Part shown: positions 8,824-16,447 of the stretch, in pieces
Layout: each line of letters starts with the position of its first letter
How positions within the stretch are numbered: the stretch's first letter is position 1
Notes under the pieces: model-generated
Databases searched by the model: none
What the model saw: the letters and a program-made list of their open reading frames with translations, nothing else
What the model was told of the DNA's origin: nothing
Assembly (NCBI RefSeq): GCF_010686765.1
Contig: NZ_JAAGWF010000003.1
Coordinates: forward strand, 153,297-217,296
Origin: Geodermatophilus sabuli
Lineage (GTDB): Bacteria > Actinomycetota > Actinomycetes > Mycobacteriales > Geodermatophilaceae
Length of the DNA: 64,000 nucleotides
Direction of reading: 5' to 3'
Made by a program: the position numbers and the translations under genes

Positions 8824-8985
8824 CTAGCCGCCCACCACCGGCGGCAGCCCGAAGACGCCTGGTCCGGTGCGCTTGCCGCAGAGGCGACAGACCTTGGCGT
8901 CGGGCCCCTGCGGTCGCTCCTCATGCGGATGCTCCACGACGAAGGCATGGAGCCCGACGCGACATCGGATCGGCTTGCCGGCCAT
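8824..8985 (-). CDS. Small 53-residue Cys-containing protein
   Basis: A 53-residue protein, MAGKPIRCRVGLHAFVV and on, with CRLCGKR near the end (Cys33 and Cys36) plus Cys8. The CxxC knuckle and the RCRxGLH start resemble small actinobacterial zinc-knuckle proteins of unknown role. The frame is open far upstream, but only this part looks like protein. No clear ribosome site precedes the ATG, so expression is uncertain. Confidence 0.4.
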   Translation of the reverse strand: MAGKPIRCRVGLHAFVVEHPHEERPQGPDAKVCRLCGKRTGPGVFGLPPVVGG

Positions 8986-9226
8986 GTGGAGCAGGCTAGG
9001 AGTCAGTCGGGCGTGGCCCCAGTGTCGTTGGGCCTGGGTCGTGGCCGCCCTCACCGCGCCGGCCACTGTGCTGACTCTGACCGGCTGGCGAGCCATCGCA
9101 CGGCGCTGATGCGCTCGACCGCGTCGATGGCAGGGAGAGACCTCTTCCCCGCGTGTCTCGGTGCGGCCGGGGGTGTCAGGCCGTCGGAGTCGTCGCTCAC
9201 GACACGCACGGACGGACGGCACCCGG

Positions 9227-9493
9227 TTCGACCGTCTGTCCGTCATCGTCCTGGCGGTCCTGGCCGTACTCCTGGCGATCTGCTCGGAGGCCGACGCCTT
9301 CGTGGCGGCGAGCCTGACCTCGTCCAGCCTCACGTCGCGGCTGGTGTTCCTCGTCGTCGGGCCGGTGGTCGACGTCAACCTGATCGCGCTGCAGTCAGGG
9401 ACCTTCGGACGGCGATTCGCGGTGCGGTTCGCTCCGGTGACCTTCGCCGTGGCGGTGCCCGCCGCTCTGGCGGTCGCCTGGGTCGTGTGGTGA
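9227..9493 (+). pseudogene. C-terminal remnant of a DUF318-type permease
   Basis: The stretch FDRLSVIVLAVLAVLLAICS, EADAFVAASLT and LVFLVVGPVVDVNLIALQSG, then TFGRRFAVRFAP matches the last transmembrane part of the predicted permease (DUF318/YraQ-like) family, including its SEADAF and GPxxD signatures. Only about 90 of the usual 300 or more residues remain and there is no start near. It sits 10 bp before a TIGR03943-type fragment; the two are usual partners in actinobacteria, so this was once a two-gene unit that lost its 5' end. Confidence 0.65.
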
Positions 9494-9503
9494 GGAGCCC
9501 CTC

Positions 9504-9854
9504 GTGGACCGACTGACTCACGTCGGCCTACTCGTCCTGCTCGGCGCGGTCACGGTGGTCGTGTCGGTCACCGATGCACACCTGGCCTACGTGCGGCCCG
9601 GTTTCCGGCCGTTCCTGCTCGGGGCCGGAGTCCTCCTCCTCGCTCTCGGCGTGCTCGGGCTGACACGTGGGCACGCCACGACCAGGTCGGCCCGCCCCGC
9701 GCCGTCAGCGCACGACCACGAGCACGGGACCACGCCTCGTGTGGCGTGGCTGCTCCTCCTACCGGTGGCCGTCATGTTCCTCGTCGCACCTCCCGCGCTG
9801 GGCGCCTTCACCGTCGCGCGACGGGCTCAGTGCGTGCGGGCATCCCGTGCCTGA
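9504..9854 (+). pseudogene. Truncated TIGR03943-family membrane protein
   Basis: A 116-codon frame starts normally with MDRLTHVGLLVLLGAVTVVV and YVRPGFRPFLLGAGVLLLAL, then a His-rich loop (SAHDHEHGTT) and VAWLLLLPVAVMFLVAPPAL. This is the N-terminal half of the TIGR03943 family (about 230 residues). After GAFTVARR the frame leaves family sequence and stops, so the C-terminal domain is lost. GAGGAGCCCC precedes the GTG. The His-rich loop and the DUF318 partner suggest a metal-related role in the intact ancestor. Confidence 0.6.
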
Positions 9855-9902
9855 CAGGACGTCGCTCCCCGGCGGGGGGCAGCCCGCCGCGTGGAACTCG
9901 CT

Positions 9903-11198
9903 CTAGCCCTCCGTCGGTGTCCGGGGCGACTCCGCGTCCCGGTTGGGCGCGTCGTCGTCGGGCGGCCGCGGGCTCTCGACCTGCGGGTGCGGGTCGTCGC
10001 CGCGGTCGCGGGCGCGTCCGGCACCGGGCAGGCCCGACACCACCTGGTGGAGGTCGTCGATGAGTTCGAGGATCGCGTGCAGGTCGGTCGGCACCCGCCC
10101 CAGGTCGGCGGTGCGCGGGAGGGAGCCGGATTCCAGTCCGCCCAGCAGCCGCGGCACCTGGTCGGTGAGCGCGGCCAGGGCGGCGACCCTCTCCTCGCTG
10201 AGCAGCGCGGGCAGGCGCTCGAGCAGCGTGCCCAGCGCGCGAGCCGCGTCGTCGGTGAGCTCGCGGTCGAGCCGGGTCAGCAGGCCCAGGGCCGTGGCCG
10301 GCTGCCCGCTCTCGAGCAGTTCCTCGGTGCGGTCGAGGTTCTCGTCGGACAGCACCCGGTCCAGCCGGGTGCCGACCCGCGACAGCCGCTCGTCGTCGAG
10401 CAGGGCGCCGGCCCGGTCCACCAGGCGCGGGACGCGGTCGGCGGCGAGCAGGGCGTCGAGCCGGTCCAGCAGGTGCAGGACGCGCTCGTCGGCCGCGAGG
10501 TCCAGCAGCGTGCGCACGCGCTCGTCGGCGGCCAGGTCGAGCGCCTGCTGGACCCGGTCACCGGTCAGCAGGTCCAGGGTCCGGTCGACCCGTTCGTCGG
10601 TGAGGACGTCGAGGGTCCGGTCGACCCGGTCGCCGGTGACGAGCTCCAGGGCCCGCACGACCCGGTCGTCCCCGGCCAGGCCGAGGGCGCGCTCCACGCG
10701 CTCGTCGGCCAGGTGGTCCAGCAACCGGTCGACGCGGGGCAGCAGGTCGGCGGCCAGCAGCCGGTCGAGCCCGTCGCCGAGCCGGTCCAGCCGCCCCGAG
10801 GACAGCAGGCCGTCGAAGGCATCGAGGACGCGTGGCACGACGTCGGCGCGCGACCGCAGCGTGTCCACGGCGCGGGTGACCGCCTCGACCCGCTCCGGCG
10901 CCAGCGCGGCGCCGAGCCGGTCGACGAGGGCGCCCAGGGTCGCGACCCGCTCCGGCGTCGCGACCGCGGCGACGCGCCGCACGACGTCGGCCGCCACCTC
11001 GACCGCCTCGGGCCCCACCGCCGCCGCCCGGGCCACCGCGGGCCCGGCGCCGTCGAGCAGGGAGCGGGTGCGGCGCAGGACGTCGTCGGCCAGGGGCAGC
11101 AGGGTCTCGGCGCGCGGCAGTGCCGCGCTGAGGCTGCGGACGGAGTCGGCGAGCGTCCAGGGCAGGTCGAGGAGGTCCGAGGGACCGGGCAGGCGCAC
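9903..11198 (-). CDS. Hypothetical protein with 12-residue tandem repeats
   Basis: A 431-residue acidic, Leu/Asp/Arg-rich protein with no signal peptide or membrane segment. Its centre (residues about 159-242) is seven tandem 12-residue units of the form xLDLLTDERVDR, for example TLDVLTDERVDR and TLDLLTGDRVQQ. Related, less regular units continue on both sides (TPERVATLGALVDRL, LLSEERVAALAAL). Periodic Leu and Val suggest short amphipathic helices stacked as a solenoid or rod. The C-terminal 40 residues are disordered (PRPPDDDAPNRDAESPRTP). I do not recognise a family. Long open frames on the other strand are mirrors of the repeat. Confidence 0.7.
   Translation of the reverse strand: MRLPGPSDLLDLPWTLADSVRSLSAALPRAETLLPLADDVLRRTRSLLDGAGPAVARAAAVGPEAVEVAADVVRRVAAVATPERVATLGALVDRLGAALAPERVEAVTRAVDTLRSRADVVPRVLDAFDGLLSSGRLDRLGDGLDRLLAADLLPRVDRLLDHLADERVERALGLAGDDRVVRALELVTGDRVDRTLDVLTDERVDRTLDLLTGDRVQQALDLAADERVRTLLDLAADERVLHLLDRLDALLAADRVPRLVDRAGALLDDERLSRVGTRLDRVLSDENLDRTEELLESGQPATALGLLTRLDRELTDDAARALGTLLERLPALLSEERVAALAALTDQVPRLLGGLESGSLPRTADLGRVPTDLHAILELIDDLHQVVSGLPGAGRARDRGDDPHPQVESPRPPDDDAPNRDAESPRTPTEG
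10473..10724 (-). repeat. Seven 36-bp tandem units coding 12-residue repeats
   Basis: Seven consecutive 36-bp units encode LLDHLADERVER, ALGLAGDDRVVR, ALELVTGDRVDR, TLDVLTDERVDR, TLDLLTGDRVQQ, ALDLAADERVRT and LLDLAADERVLH. The DERV/DRV core recurs at fixed spacing. The units are diverged in DNA, so this is an old protein repeat and not a recent slippage array. Confidence 0.75.
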
Positions 11199-11261
11199 GA
11201 GCGTCGTCTACCCGCGCCACCGCACCTGACGCCCCCGTGACCTCAGACCCTGGCGTCGAGC

Positions 11262-11879
11262 CGGTGCGCGCAGCAACCGCGGAGCAGGCACTGGCGCGAC
11301 TCGAGGCGATTCAGGGCGACAGGCCTGGAGACCCTGTTCCGGGTGATGCTGGCCACCGGGCTCCGCCGCGGCGAGGCGCTGGGGCTGCACTGGTCCGACG
11401 TCGACCTCGACGCCGGGCTGTCGCGGGTCCGCTGGACCCTCGCCCGGACGCCCAGGGACTGCAGCTCGACGAGCCAGAGACCGACAGATCCCGGAGGACC
11501 GTGCCACTCCCACGTTCGGCGGTCGCGGCGCTCCGAGCGTGTCGACAGCAGCAGGATGACGAACGACGCGCGGCCGCCGGAGCACGGCCGGAGCACGGCC
11601 TGGTCTCCACCCACCGAGATCGGCACACCGCTCGAGCCCCGCAACGTCCTGCGGCGCTTCGAGGTGCTCGCAGACCGCGCCGGTCTCACCGGCGTCACGC
11701 TGCACACCCTCCGGCACTCCGCGGCGAGCTTCCTGCTGGCGGCCGGCACCCACACCGAGGTCGTCCAGGAGCACCTCGGTCACTCGTCGTCCGCCATCAC
11801 GGCCGACATCCACAGCCACGTCGGCCCCGCCCACCAGCGCGAGGCAGCCGGCCGGCTCGACCAGGCACTCCGCTGGTGA
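11262..11879 (+). pseudogene. Dead tyrosine integrase, C-terminal catalytic domain
   Basis: Catalytic-domain pieces of a phage-type integrase lie in more than one frame: TAEQALARLEAIQGD, then ETLFRVMLATGLRRGEALGL with the first catalytic Arg, then DEPETDRSRRTVPLPRSAVA in another frame, then TPLEPRNVLRRFEVLADRAG, HTLRHSAASFLLAAG and HLGHSSSAITADIHSHV. At least three frameshifts are needed to join them. The catalytic Tyr expected in ADIYSHV is His here, and the N-terminal DNA-binding half is missing. Its position just outside the island's left repeat mirrors the intact integrase at 50-51.2 kb, which suggests an older element at the same tRNA. Confidence 0.8.
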
Positions 11880-11880
11880 C

Positions 11881-11916
11881 CGTTGCTGTACGCGTTGCTG
11901 TACGCGTTGCTGTAGT
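11881..11916. repeat. Three tandem 12-bp repeats beside the dead integrase
   Basis: CGTTGCTGTACG occurs three times in a row (the last copy ends AGT) immediately after the dead integrase. Direct repeats placed between an integrase gene and its attachment core are typical arm-type integrase sites. The sequence differs from the arm repeats of the intact island, fitting a different element. Confidence 0.6.
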
Positions 11917-11924
11917 CATGCAGG

Positions 11925-11955
11925 AGGCGGGTCGGCCACCAGGGCCGACCCGCCT
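11925..11955. terminator. Hairpin downstream of the dead integrase
   Basis: A perfect 13-bp stem AGGCGGGTCGGCC / GGCCGACCCGCCT with a 5-base loop lies between the triplicated 12-mer and the tRNA fragment. It probably ended transcription of the integrase and shielded the tRNA gene. The intact island has an equivalent hairpin at 51,392-51,430. There is no U-tract. Confidence 0.6.
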
Positions 11956-11969
11956 CTGACCTGCGGTCT

Positions 11970-12016
11970 CGCTGTCGGGCTGACAGGATTTGAACCTGCG
12001 ACCCCTTGACCCCCAG
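11970..12016. other. Left attachment site (tRNA-Pro 3' fragment)
   Basis: These 47 bp are identical to 51,443-51,489. They are the T-arm, acceptor end and part of the anticodon arm of tRNA-Pro read on the minus strand, for example GGATTTGAACCTGCG. Beyond 12,016 the match stops and the tRNA 5' half is absent, so it is not a functional tRNA. This is the crossover repeat left by integration into a tRNA gene and marks the left end of the island. Confidence 0.85.
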
Positions 12017-12119
12017 CCGTCGGCCGCGGGTCCGCGGTCGTTCGCCGGAGTCCATCTGCCCAGGTCAGGCGGCATACGAAACGACGGTGAACGGTGGCGG
12101 ATCAGCCCGAACAGGGTGC

Positions 12120-12143
12120 AATGGTGGTCAAAATGGTGGTCAA
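12120..12143. repeat. Left integrase arm-type repeat
   Basis: A 24-bp sequence containing ATGGTGGTCAA twice in tandem, 104 bp inside the left attachment core. The identical 24 bp recur, in the same orientation, at 51,351-51,374 inside the right end. Paired arms flanking a core on the circular form are what a tyrosine integrase needs for excision and integration. Confidence 0.7.
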
Positions 12144-12254
12144 GGATCGCCGTATCGACCAGCACGGATGTGGCCCCTCCCTTGCCCGAAAGGCCATCGC
12201 TGAGCGTGACGGCGTCTCGGAGGGTCATGCCATCCCGTGTGGGGTCGTCCGAGC

Positions 12255-12926
12255 TCACGTCCCTGACGGAGCGCCCAACAGGTGGTCGGCCACGATGTCA
12301 CCGAGATGCCGGACGAACGCGTGCTCCTCGAGGCCGCCCCAGGCGAAGGTCGGACCGTAGGCCGTGCGCATCACCAGCGCGGCGAAGACGGTCGAGAAGG
12401 ACGCGCGCACTGCAGTCTCTGCGTCGTCCGACCGGAGCTCGGACCCGAGGGGCAGGACCACGGCGGCGAAGGCATCGGTGAGCTCATCCGCGTAGACACG
12501 GCCGCGCTCGGCCACCTCCGGATGGGCCCCCGACACGAGGACCACCGCACGCAGGAAAGCGGCGTGCGTGGCGAAGACGCTGGCCACGGCAGAGACGGCC
12601 CGACGGATCCGGTCCCGGCCGACGAGGTGCGACCAGCCCTCGACGTCCGCCAGCACGTCCTGGTCCGTACGGACCCGCGCCATCCCGTGCTCGTACACGG
12701 CGAGGAACAGGGCGTCCTTGCTCGCAGTCCGGGCGTAGATCGCTCGAGGCGGGACAGAGGCCCGCTCGCACACCGCGGCGATGGTGAACGCCTCGTACCC
12801 GCCCTCCTCGAGAAGCGCGACGCCGGCGTCGAGGATCTGCGCCCACCGCTCGCGGGAACGGCGCTGCTGCGGAGGGCGGACGGCGAGCGCCTGCACGGCC
12901 GCGGGCGTCGTGGGCATGCCGTTCAT
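12255..12926 (-). CDS. TetR-family transcriptional regulator
   Basis: A protein of about 223 residues. The N-terminal helix-turn-helix is clear (RRSRERWAQILDAGVALLEE, FTIAAVCERASVPPRAIYAR), followed by a ligand-binding domain (VASVFATHAAFLRAVVLVSG). The frame is open to 13,244; I chose the ATG at 12,926 because homology begins shortly after, but 12,917 is nearly as good and no strong ribosome site separates them. It is divergent from the P450 operon and is the obvious candidate regulator of it, with an aromatic or terpenoid effector as a guess. Confidence 0.8.
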   Translation of the reverse strand: MNGMPTTPAAVQALAVRPPQQRRSRERWAQILDAGVALLEEGGYEAFTIAAVCERASVPPRAIYARTASKDALFLAVYEHGMARVRTDQDVLADVEGWSHLVGRDRIRRAVSAVASVFATHAAFLRAVVLVSGAHPEVAERGRVYADELTDAFAAVVLPLGSELRSDDAETAVRASFSTVFAALVMRTAYGPTFAWGGLEEHAFVRHLGDIVADHLLGAPSGT

Positions 12927-13128
12927 CGTGCCTGGTACGCCGGCTGACGCGACCTCTGGCGAGGTATCGGCGACGTCGCTCTGAGGCATAGCTGTTCGTG
13001 ATGCAAGCGGTGACGTGACCCGCACTACATTTCTGGTCCAGAGCGTAGTGCCCGCTCCGGTTCGCGGACGGTGCTCGTCCGCTGCGTCCCCTGGTCCCCC
13101 AGCCCGAGCGCTGGAGAGAGGTGTCCCC

Positions 13129-14328
13129 GTGACCTCGTCATCGGTCTCCGCCCCCGTCAGCGACGTCGACCTGTTCGCCGGCGACGTGCTCGCCGACCCG
13201 TATGCGGCATACCGAAGCTGGCGGGACGCAGGCCCAGTGGTCAAGTCGAGCGTCCACCCGATCTGGATCGTCGCCCGCTACGCCGACGTGCGGGCCGCAT
13301 TGGCCGACTGGCAGTCATTCACCTCGGCGCAGGGCGTGGCCCTGACCGACGAGATGAACGCCCCGATGATCGGCAGCGTGCTGGGCACCGACCCACCCGA
13401 GCACGACGCGCTGCGGAGCGTGCTCACCGAGAAGCTGGCACCGCGGGCGCTGGCCAAGCTCCGGGGTGACATCGCCGAGCGCGCCGACGCGCTGGTCGCC
13501 GAGGTCGTCGCTCGTGGGTCGTTCGACGCCGTCACCGAGCTCGCGCAGCGACTGCCGGTGGACGTCGTCGCCGACCTCATCGGACTGCCCGCGGAGGGTC
13601 GTGAGCACCTCCTCTCGGGTGCCGACGCCGTCTTCGCGTCGTTCGGGCCGCTGGACGGGCGCATGCAGGCCCGGATGCCACAGTTCATGGCGTACATCCA
13701 GTACATCCAGTCCTTCGACAGCAAGGACAAGTTCACGCCCGGCAGCTGGGGCGCAGCGGTGTTCGACGCGGTGGAGGACGGCCGGCTCACGCCCGAGTCC
13801 GGGATGCAGCTGCTCAACGCCTACCTGGTTGCCGGCATGGACACCACGGTGAACGCCATCAGCGCGTACATCCGGTTCCTGGCGGAGGACCCGGAGCTGT
13901 GGGCCGCGCTCAAGGCCGACCCGAGCTTGGTCGCCAGCGGGTTCGAGGAGACCCTGCGACTCGAGTCCCCGGCGCAGGGCTTCTTCCGCAACACCACCCG
14001 GGACGTCGACGTCGACGGGGTCCTCGTCCCTGCGGGTAGCCGGGTCCTGCTGAGCTTCGGCGCCGCCAACAGGGACGAGCGGCACTATCCCGACCCGGAC
14101 CGCTTCGACGTCCGCCGCAACCCGGTGGACCACCTGGCCTTCGGTTACGCCGTCCACGGCTGCGCCGGACAGGGCCTGGCCCGCATCGAGGCGCAGGCGC
14201 TCATCGGGTCCCTGCTCCGCCGGGTGGACCGCATCGAGCTCGCCGGCGAAGCGGTCCAGCACGAGCACCCGGTCGTCCGCGGCCTCGGGTCACTGCCCGT
14301 GACCGTCGTCCCGGCGCGGGAGGGCTGA
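13129..14328 (+). CDS. Cytochrome P450
   Basis: A 399-residue soluble bacterial P450, a class I haem monooxygenase. Visible are the I-helix AGMDTT (235-240), the K-helix ETLR (274-277) and the haem loop FGYAVHGCAGQG with the thiolate ligand Cys345. The loop departs from the usual FGxGxHxCxG by having Tyr-Ala in place of the Gly. GAGAGAGG precedes the GTG at 13,129; the open frame further upstream lacks protein character. It is followed at once by a ferredoxin and a reductase, which make a complete electron-transfer chain. Substrate unknown; the context suggests an aromatic or terpenoid compound. Confidence 0.92.
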   Translation: MTSSSVSAPVSDVDLFAGDVLADPYAAYRSWRDAGPVVKSSVHPIWIVARYADVRAALADWQSFTSAQGVALTDEMNAPMIGSVLGTDPPEHDALRSVLTEKLAPRALAKLRGDIAERADALVAEVVARGSFDAVTELAQRLPVDVVADLIGLPAEGREHLLSGADAVFASFGPLDGRMQARMPQFMAYIQYIQSFDSKDKFTPGSWGAAVFDAVEDGRLTPESGMQLLNAYLVAGMDTTVNAISAYIRFLAEDPELWAALKADPSLVASGFEETLRLESPAQGFFRNTTRDVDVDGVLVPAGSRVLLSFGAANRDERHYPDPDRFDVRRNPVDHLAFGYAVHGCAGQGLARIEAQALIGSLLRRVDRIELAGEAVQHEHPVVRGLGSLPVTVVPAREG

Positions 14329-14331
14329 TCC

Positions 14332-14523
14332 GTGCAGGTGCACGCCGACCGGGACAAGTGCGAGGGGCACGGCCTCTGCGCCGACGTCGCCCCCGAGGTC
14401 TTCGAGCTCGACGACGACGCGGTCGTCGTCGTGCTCCACGAGCAGGTGCCGTCAGCGCTGGAGCGCAAGGCCGAGGCGGGCGCCCGCGTCTGCCCGGTTG
14501 CGGCCCTGCGGGTGTCGACATGA
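14332..14523 (+). CDS. 3Fe-4S ferredoxin partner of the P450
   Basis: A 63-residue ferredoxin. It shows CEGHGLC (Cys10, Cys16, with His13 where a 4Fe-4S protein would have the second Cys) and CPVAAL (Cys54), the usual three-Cys pattern of P450-associated 3Fe-4S ferredoxins. An acidic patch follows (FELDDDA). It starts at a GTG three bases after the P450 stop, and its own stop overlaps the ATG of the reductase, so all three are one transcript. It carries electrons from the reductase to the P450. Confidence 0.92.
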   Translation: MQVHADRDKCEGHGLCADVAPEVFELDDDAVVVVLHEQVPSALERKAEAGARVCPVAALRVST

Positions 14524-15677
14524 GCCTGCGGGAGGTCGTCGTCGTCGGCGGCTCGATCGCCGCACTCACCGCAGTGGAGACGCTGCGGATGGAGGACTTC
14601 GACGGTCGCATCACCGTCCTGAGCGACGAGGAGCTGCCGCCTTACACCCGGGTGCCCCTGTCGAAGGGTGTGCTGGCAGGCCGGGAGTCGGCCGACGACG
14701 TCGTCCTGGCTCCCCTGGCCGACGAGGTCGACCTCCACCTGCGGACTCCGGCCACCGGGCTGGACCTCGAGGCGCAGACCGTCCTCACCCCGGACGGCCC
14801 CGTCCGCTACGACGGCCTGGTCATCGCCACCGGCGCCCGCGCCCGGCGCATCGGCACCCCGGGGCAGAGCGAGCGCGTGCTGCGCTCCTACGAGGACGGC
14901 CTGCGGCTCCGGGACGACCTCCGCCGCGTGTCCTCGGTCCTCGTCGTCGGCGGCGGTTTCCTCGGCATGGAGATCGCCTCCACCGCCCGCGAGCTGGGCA
15001 GGGACGTGACCGTGGTCGACCTGGCTCCGCCTTTGGACCGCCTGCTCGGCACGACGGTCGGGCGCCACGTCCGCGCAGTGGCCGAGCGGGCCGGCGTCCA
15101 CATCGTCCTCGCGCACGGCGGCGTCCGACTGCTCGGCGAGCCGACCCCCACCGCGGTCGAGACCCCCGACGGGCACCGACTGGAAGCCGACCTGGTCATA
15201 TCCGCGGTCGGCGACCTCCCGAACGCGGAGTGGCTGGCCGGCTCCGGCGTGCCGCTCAGCGGAGGAATCGTGGTCGACGAGCGCTGCCGGGTCAGCCCCT
15301 ACGTCGTGGCCGCCGGCGACGTCACCGTGATGGCCACTGACGACGGCGCCCTCGCCCGCACCCCCAGCTGGACCAACGCCGTCGAGCAGGCGCGGGCGGC
15401 GGTCCGATCGCTGCTGCACGGGGACGACGCGCCCGAGTACCGGCCGTCCCGCTACTTCTGGACAGAGCAGTTCGGGCTCGACGTGAAGATGGTGGGGCCG
15501 CTCGATCCACAGGGCCAGCCCGCCGTCCTGGACGGCAGCCTCGACGCCGGATCAGCACTGCTGGCCTGGCCCGACGCTGCCACTCCGCGACAGGTCGTGG
15601 CCGTCAACCACCACACTCCGCCGGCGAAGCTCAAGCGCATGCTGACAGGAGCTCGACGTACACAGCTCCCGGCCTGA
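14520..15677 (+). CDS. FAD-dependent ferredoxin reductase
   Basis: A 385-residue reductase of the putidaredoxin-reductase type. It has an N-terminal FAD-binding VVVVGGSIAALTAVETL, the IATGARAR segment, a central NAD(P)H-binding VLVVGGGFLGMEIASTA and the C-terminal FAD motif VVAAGDVT. It takes electrons from NAD(P)H to the preceding ferredoxin. The ATG overlaps the ferredoxin stop (ATGA), which fixes the start although the frame is open upstream. The last 60 residues form the expected reductase C-terminal domain (YFWTEQFGLDVKMVG). Complete and probably functional. Confidence 0.92.
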   Translation: MSLREVVVVGGSIAALTAVETLRMEDFDGRITVLSDEELPPYTRVPLSKGVLAGRESADDVVLAPLADEVDLHLRTPATGLDLEAQTVLTPDGPVRYDGLVIATGARARRIGTPGQSERVLRSYEDGLRLRDDLRRVSSVLVVGGGFLGMEIASTARELGRDVTVVDLAPPLDRLLGTTVGRHVRAVAERAGVHIVLAHGGVRLLGEPTPTAVETPDGHRLEADLVISAVGDLPNAEWLAGSGVPLSGGIVVDERCRVSPYVVAAGDVTVMATDDGALARTPSWTNAVEQARAAVRSLLHGDDAPEYRPSRYFWTEQFGLDVKMVGPLDPQGQPAVLDGSLDAGSALLAWPDAATPRQVVAVNHHTPPAKLKRMLTGARRTQLPA

Positions 15678-15924
15678 CCGCACGGTCCTGGATCCTTCGC
15701 GCTCCCCCATGGTGCGTTGCCGTGCCGCCGTTGTAGCCGTAGTCGGGTACTGCCTGCGGCGCATACAGTCCTAGCGAGGTCCCGTCGGGGCACGGAGTTG
15801 CGATCGAGCCCTCCATGTCTACGGCGAGGCTGACACCGATGGTGTCGATGAGCAGCGTCTTCCTCGTTTTCCTCTCCGAGTGACCGGCTCAGTGCGCCGC
15901 CGGACGGCGGCTCACGTCCGGCGC

Positions 15925-16431
15925 TTAGGCGTCCAGCGGGCCGAGGAGCTTGAGCCCGAGGGAGCGCAGCTGAGCGATCTCGTCGTCGGAGAGTCGGTCG
16001 AAGACCAGACGGCGGACCTCGGCGACGTGCCCGGGCGCGATCCGCTCGAGCAGGGACAGGCCTGCGTCGGTGAGGGTGGCGTACTGGATGCGCCGGTTGG
16101 TCGGGCACGGCCGGCGGGTCACCCAGCCGCGCTCCTCCAGCGCGGCCACCGCGTGGCTGAGCCGCGAGGCGCTGGTGGCAGCCAGCCGGGCCAGCTCGCC
16201 CATGCTCAGGGTCTGCTCCGGCTGGGCCGAGAGGATGGCGAGCACCTGGTAGTAGGTGTGGCCGATGCCGGCTTCCTGCCGGAGCTGCCTGTCCATTGCC
16301 TGCGGCAACAACTGGACGACGCGCAGCAGCGGCAGCCAGGCAGCCGTCTCGTCCTCGGTCAGCCACCGCGGCGCCGGATCACCGGGCCGGGCGTCCGAGT
16401 CGATCGGCGTGGCGTCGTCGTGCAGGGTCAT
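15925..16431 (-). CDS. MarR-family transcriptional regulator
   Basis: A 168-residue winged-helix regulator. Core: YYQVLAILSAQPEQTLSMGE, LARLAATSASRLSHAVAALE (recognition helix), ERGWVTRRPCPTNRRIQYAT (wing with the family DxR replaced by TNRR) and a C-terminal dimerisation helix. It is the last gene of the minus-strand unit ribA – nitroreductase – dioxygenase – marR, 16 bp after the dioxygenase. It likely represses this unit through the two palindromes upstream of ribA and responds to a phenolic or quinone-like ligand, as many MarR proteins do (inference). Confidence 0.88.
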   Translation of the reverse strand: MTLHDDATPIDSDARPGDPAPRWLTEDETAAWLPLLRVVQLLPQAMDRQLRQEAGIGHTYYQVLAILSAQPEQTLSMGELARLAATSASRLSHAVAALEERGWVTRRPCPTNRRIQYATLTDAGLSLLERIAPGHVAEVRRLVFDRLSDDEIAQLRSLGLKLLGPLDA

Positions 16432-16447
16432 CGGTGCAGCCTCGCGC

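Noticed and set aside
9891..11240. Long plus-strand open frames (over 400 codons) across the repeat-protein gene
   Set aside because: They are mirror images of the 36-bp repeat on the minus strand. The minus frame gives a coherent Leu/Asp protein; the plus frames are low-complexity Ser/Arg or Gly/Gln/Val.
11881..11916. CRISPR-like array
   Set aside because: Three adjacent 12-bp copies without spacers and no cas genes. It fits integrase arm sites better.
11970..12016. A second tRNA-Pro gene
   Set aside because: Only the 3' part is present; the D-arm, 5' acceptor strand and half the anticodon arm are missing. It is an attachment-site duplicate.
15631..15816. Small minus-strand gene between the ferredoxin reductase and marR genes
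   Set aside because: The peptide (MEGSIATPCPDGTSLGLY and on) is plausible but matches nothing I know, overlaps the reductase 3' end and lacks a ribosome site.
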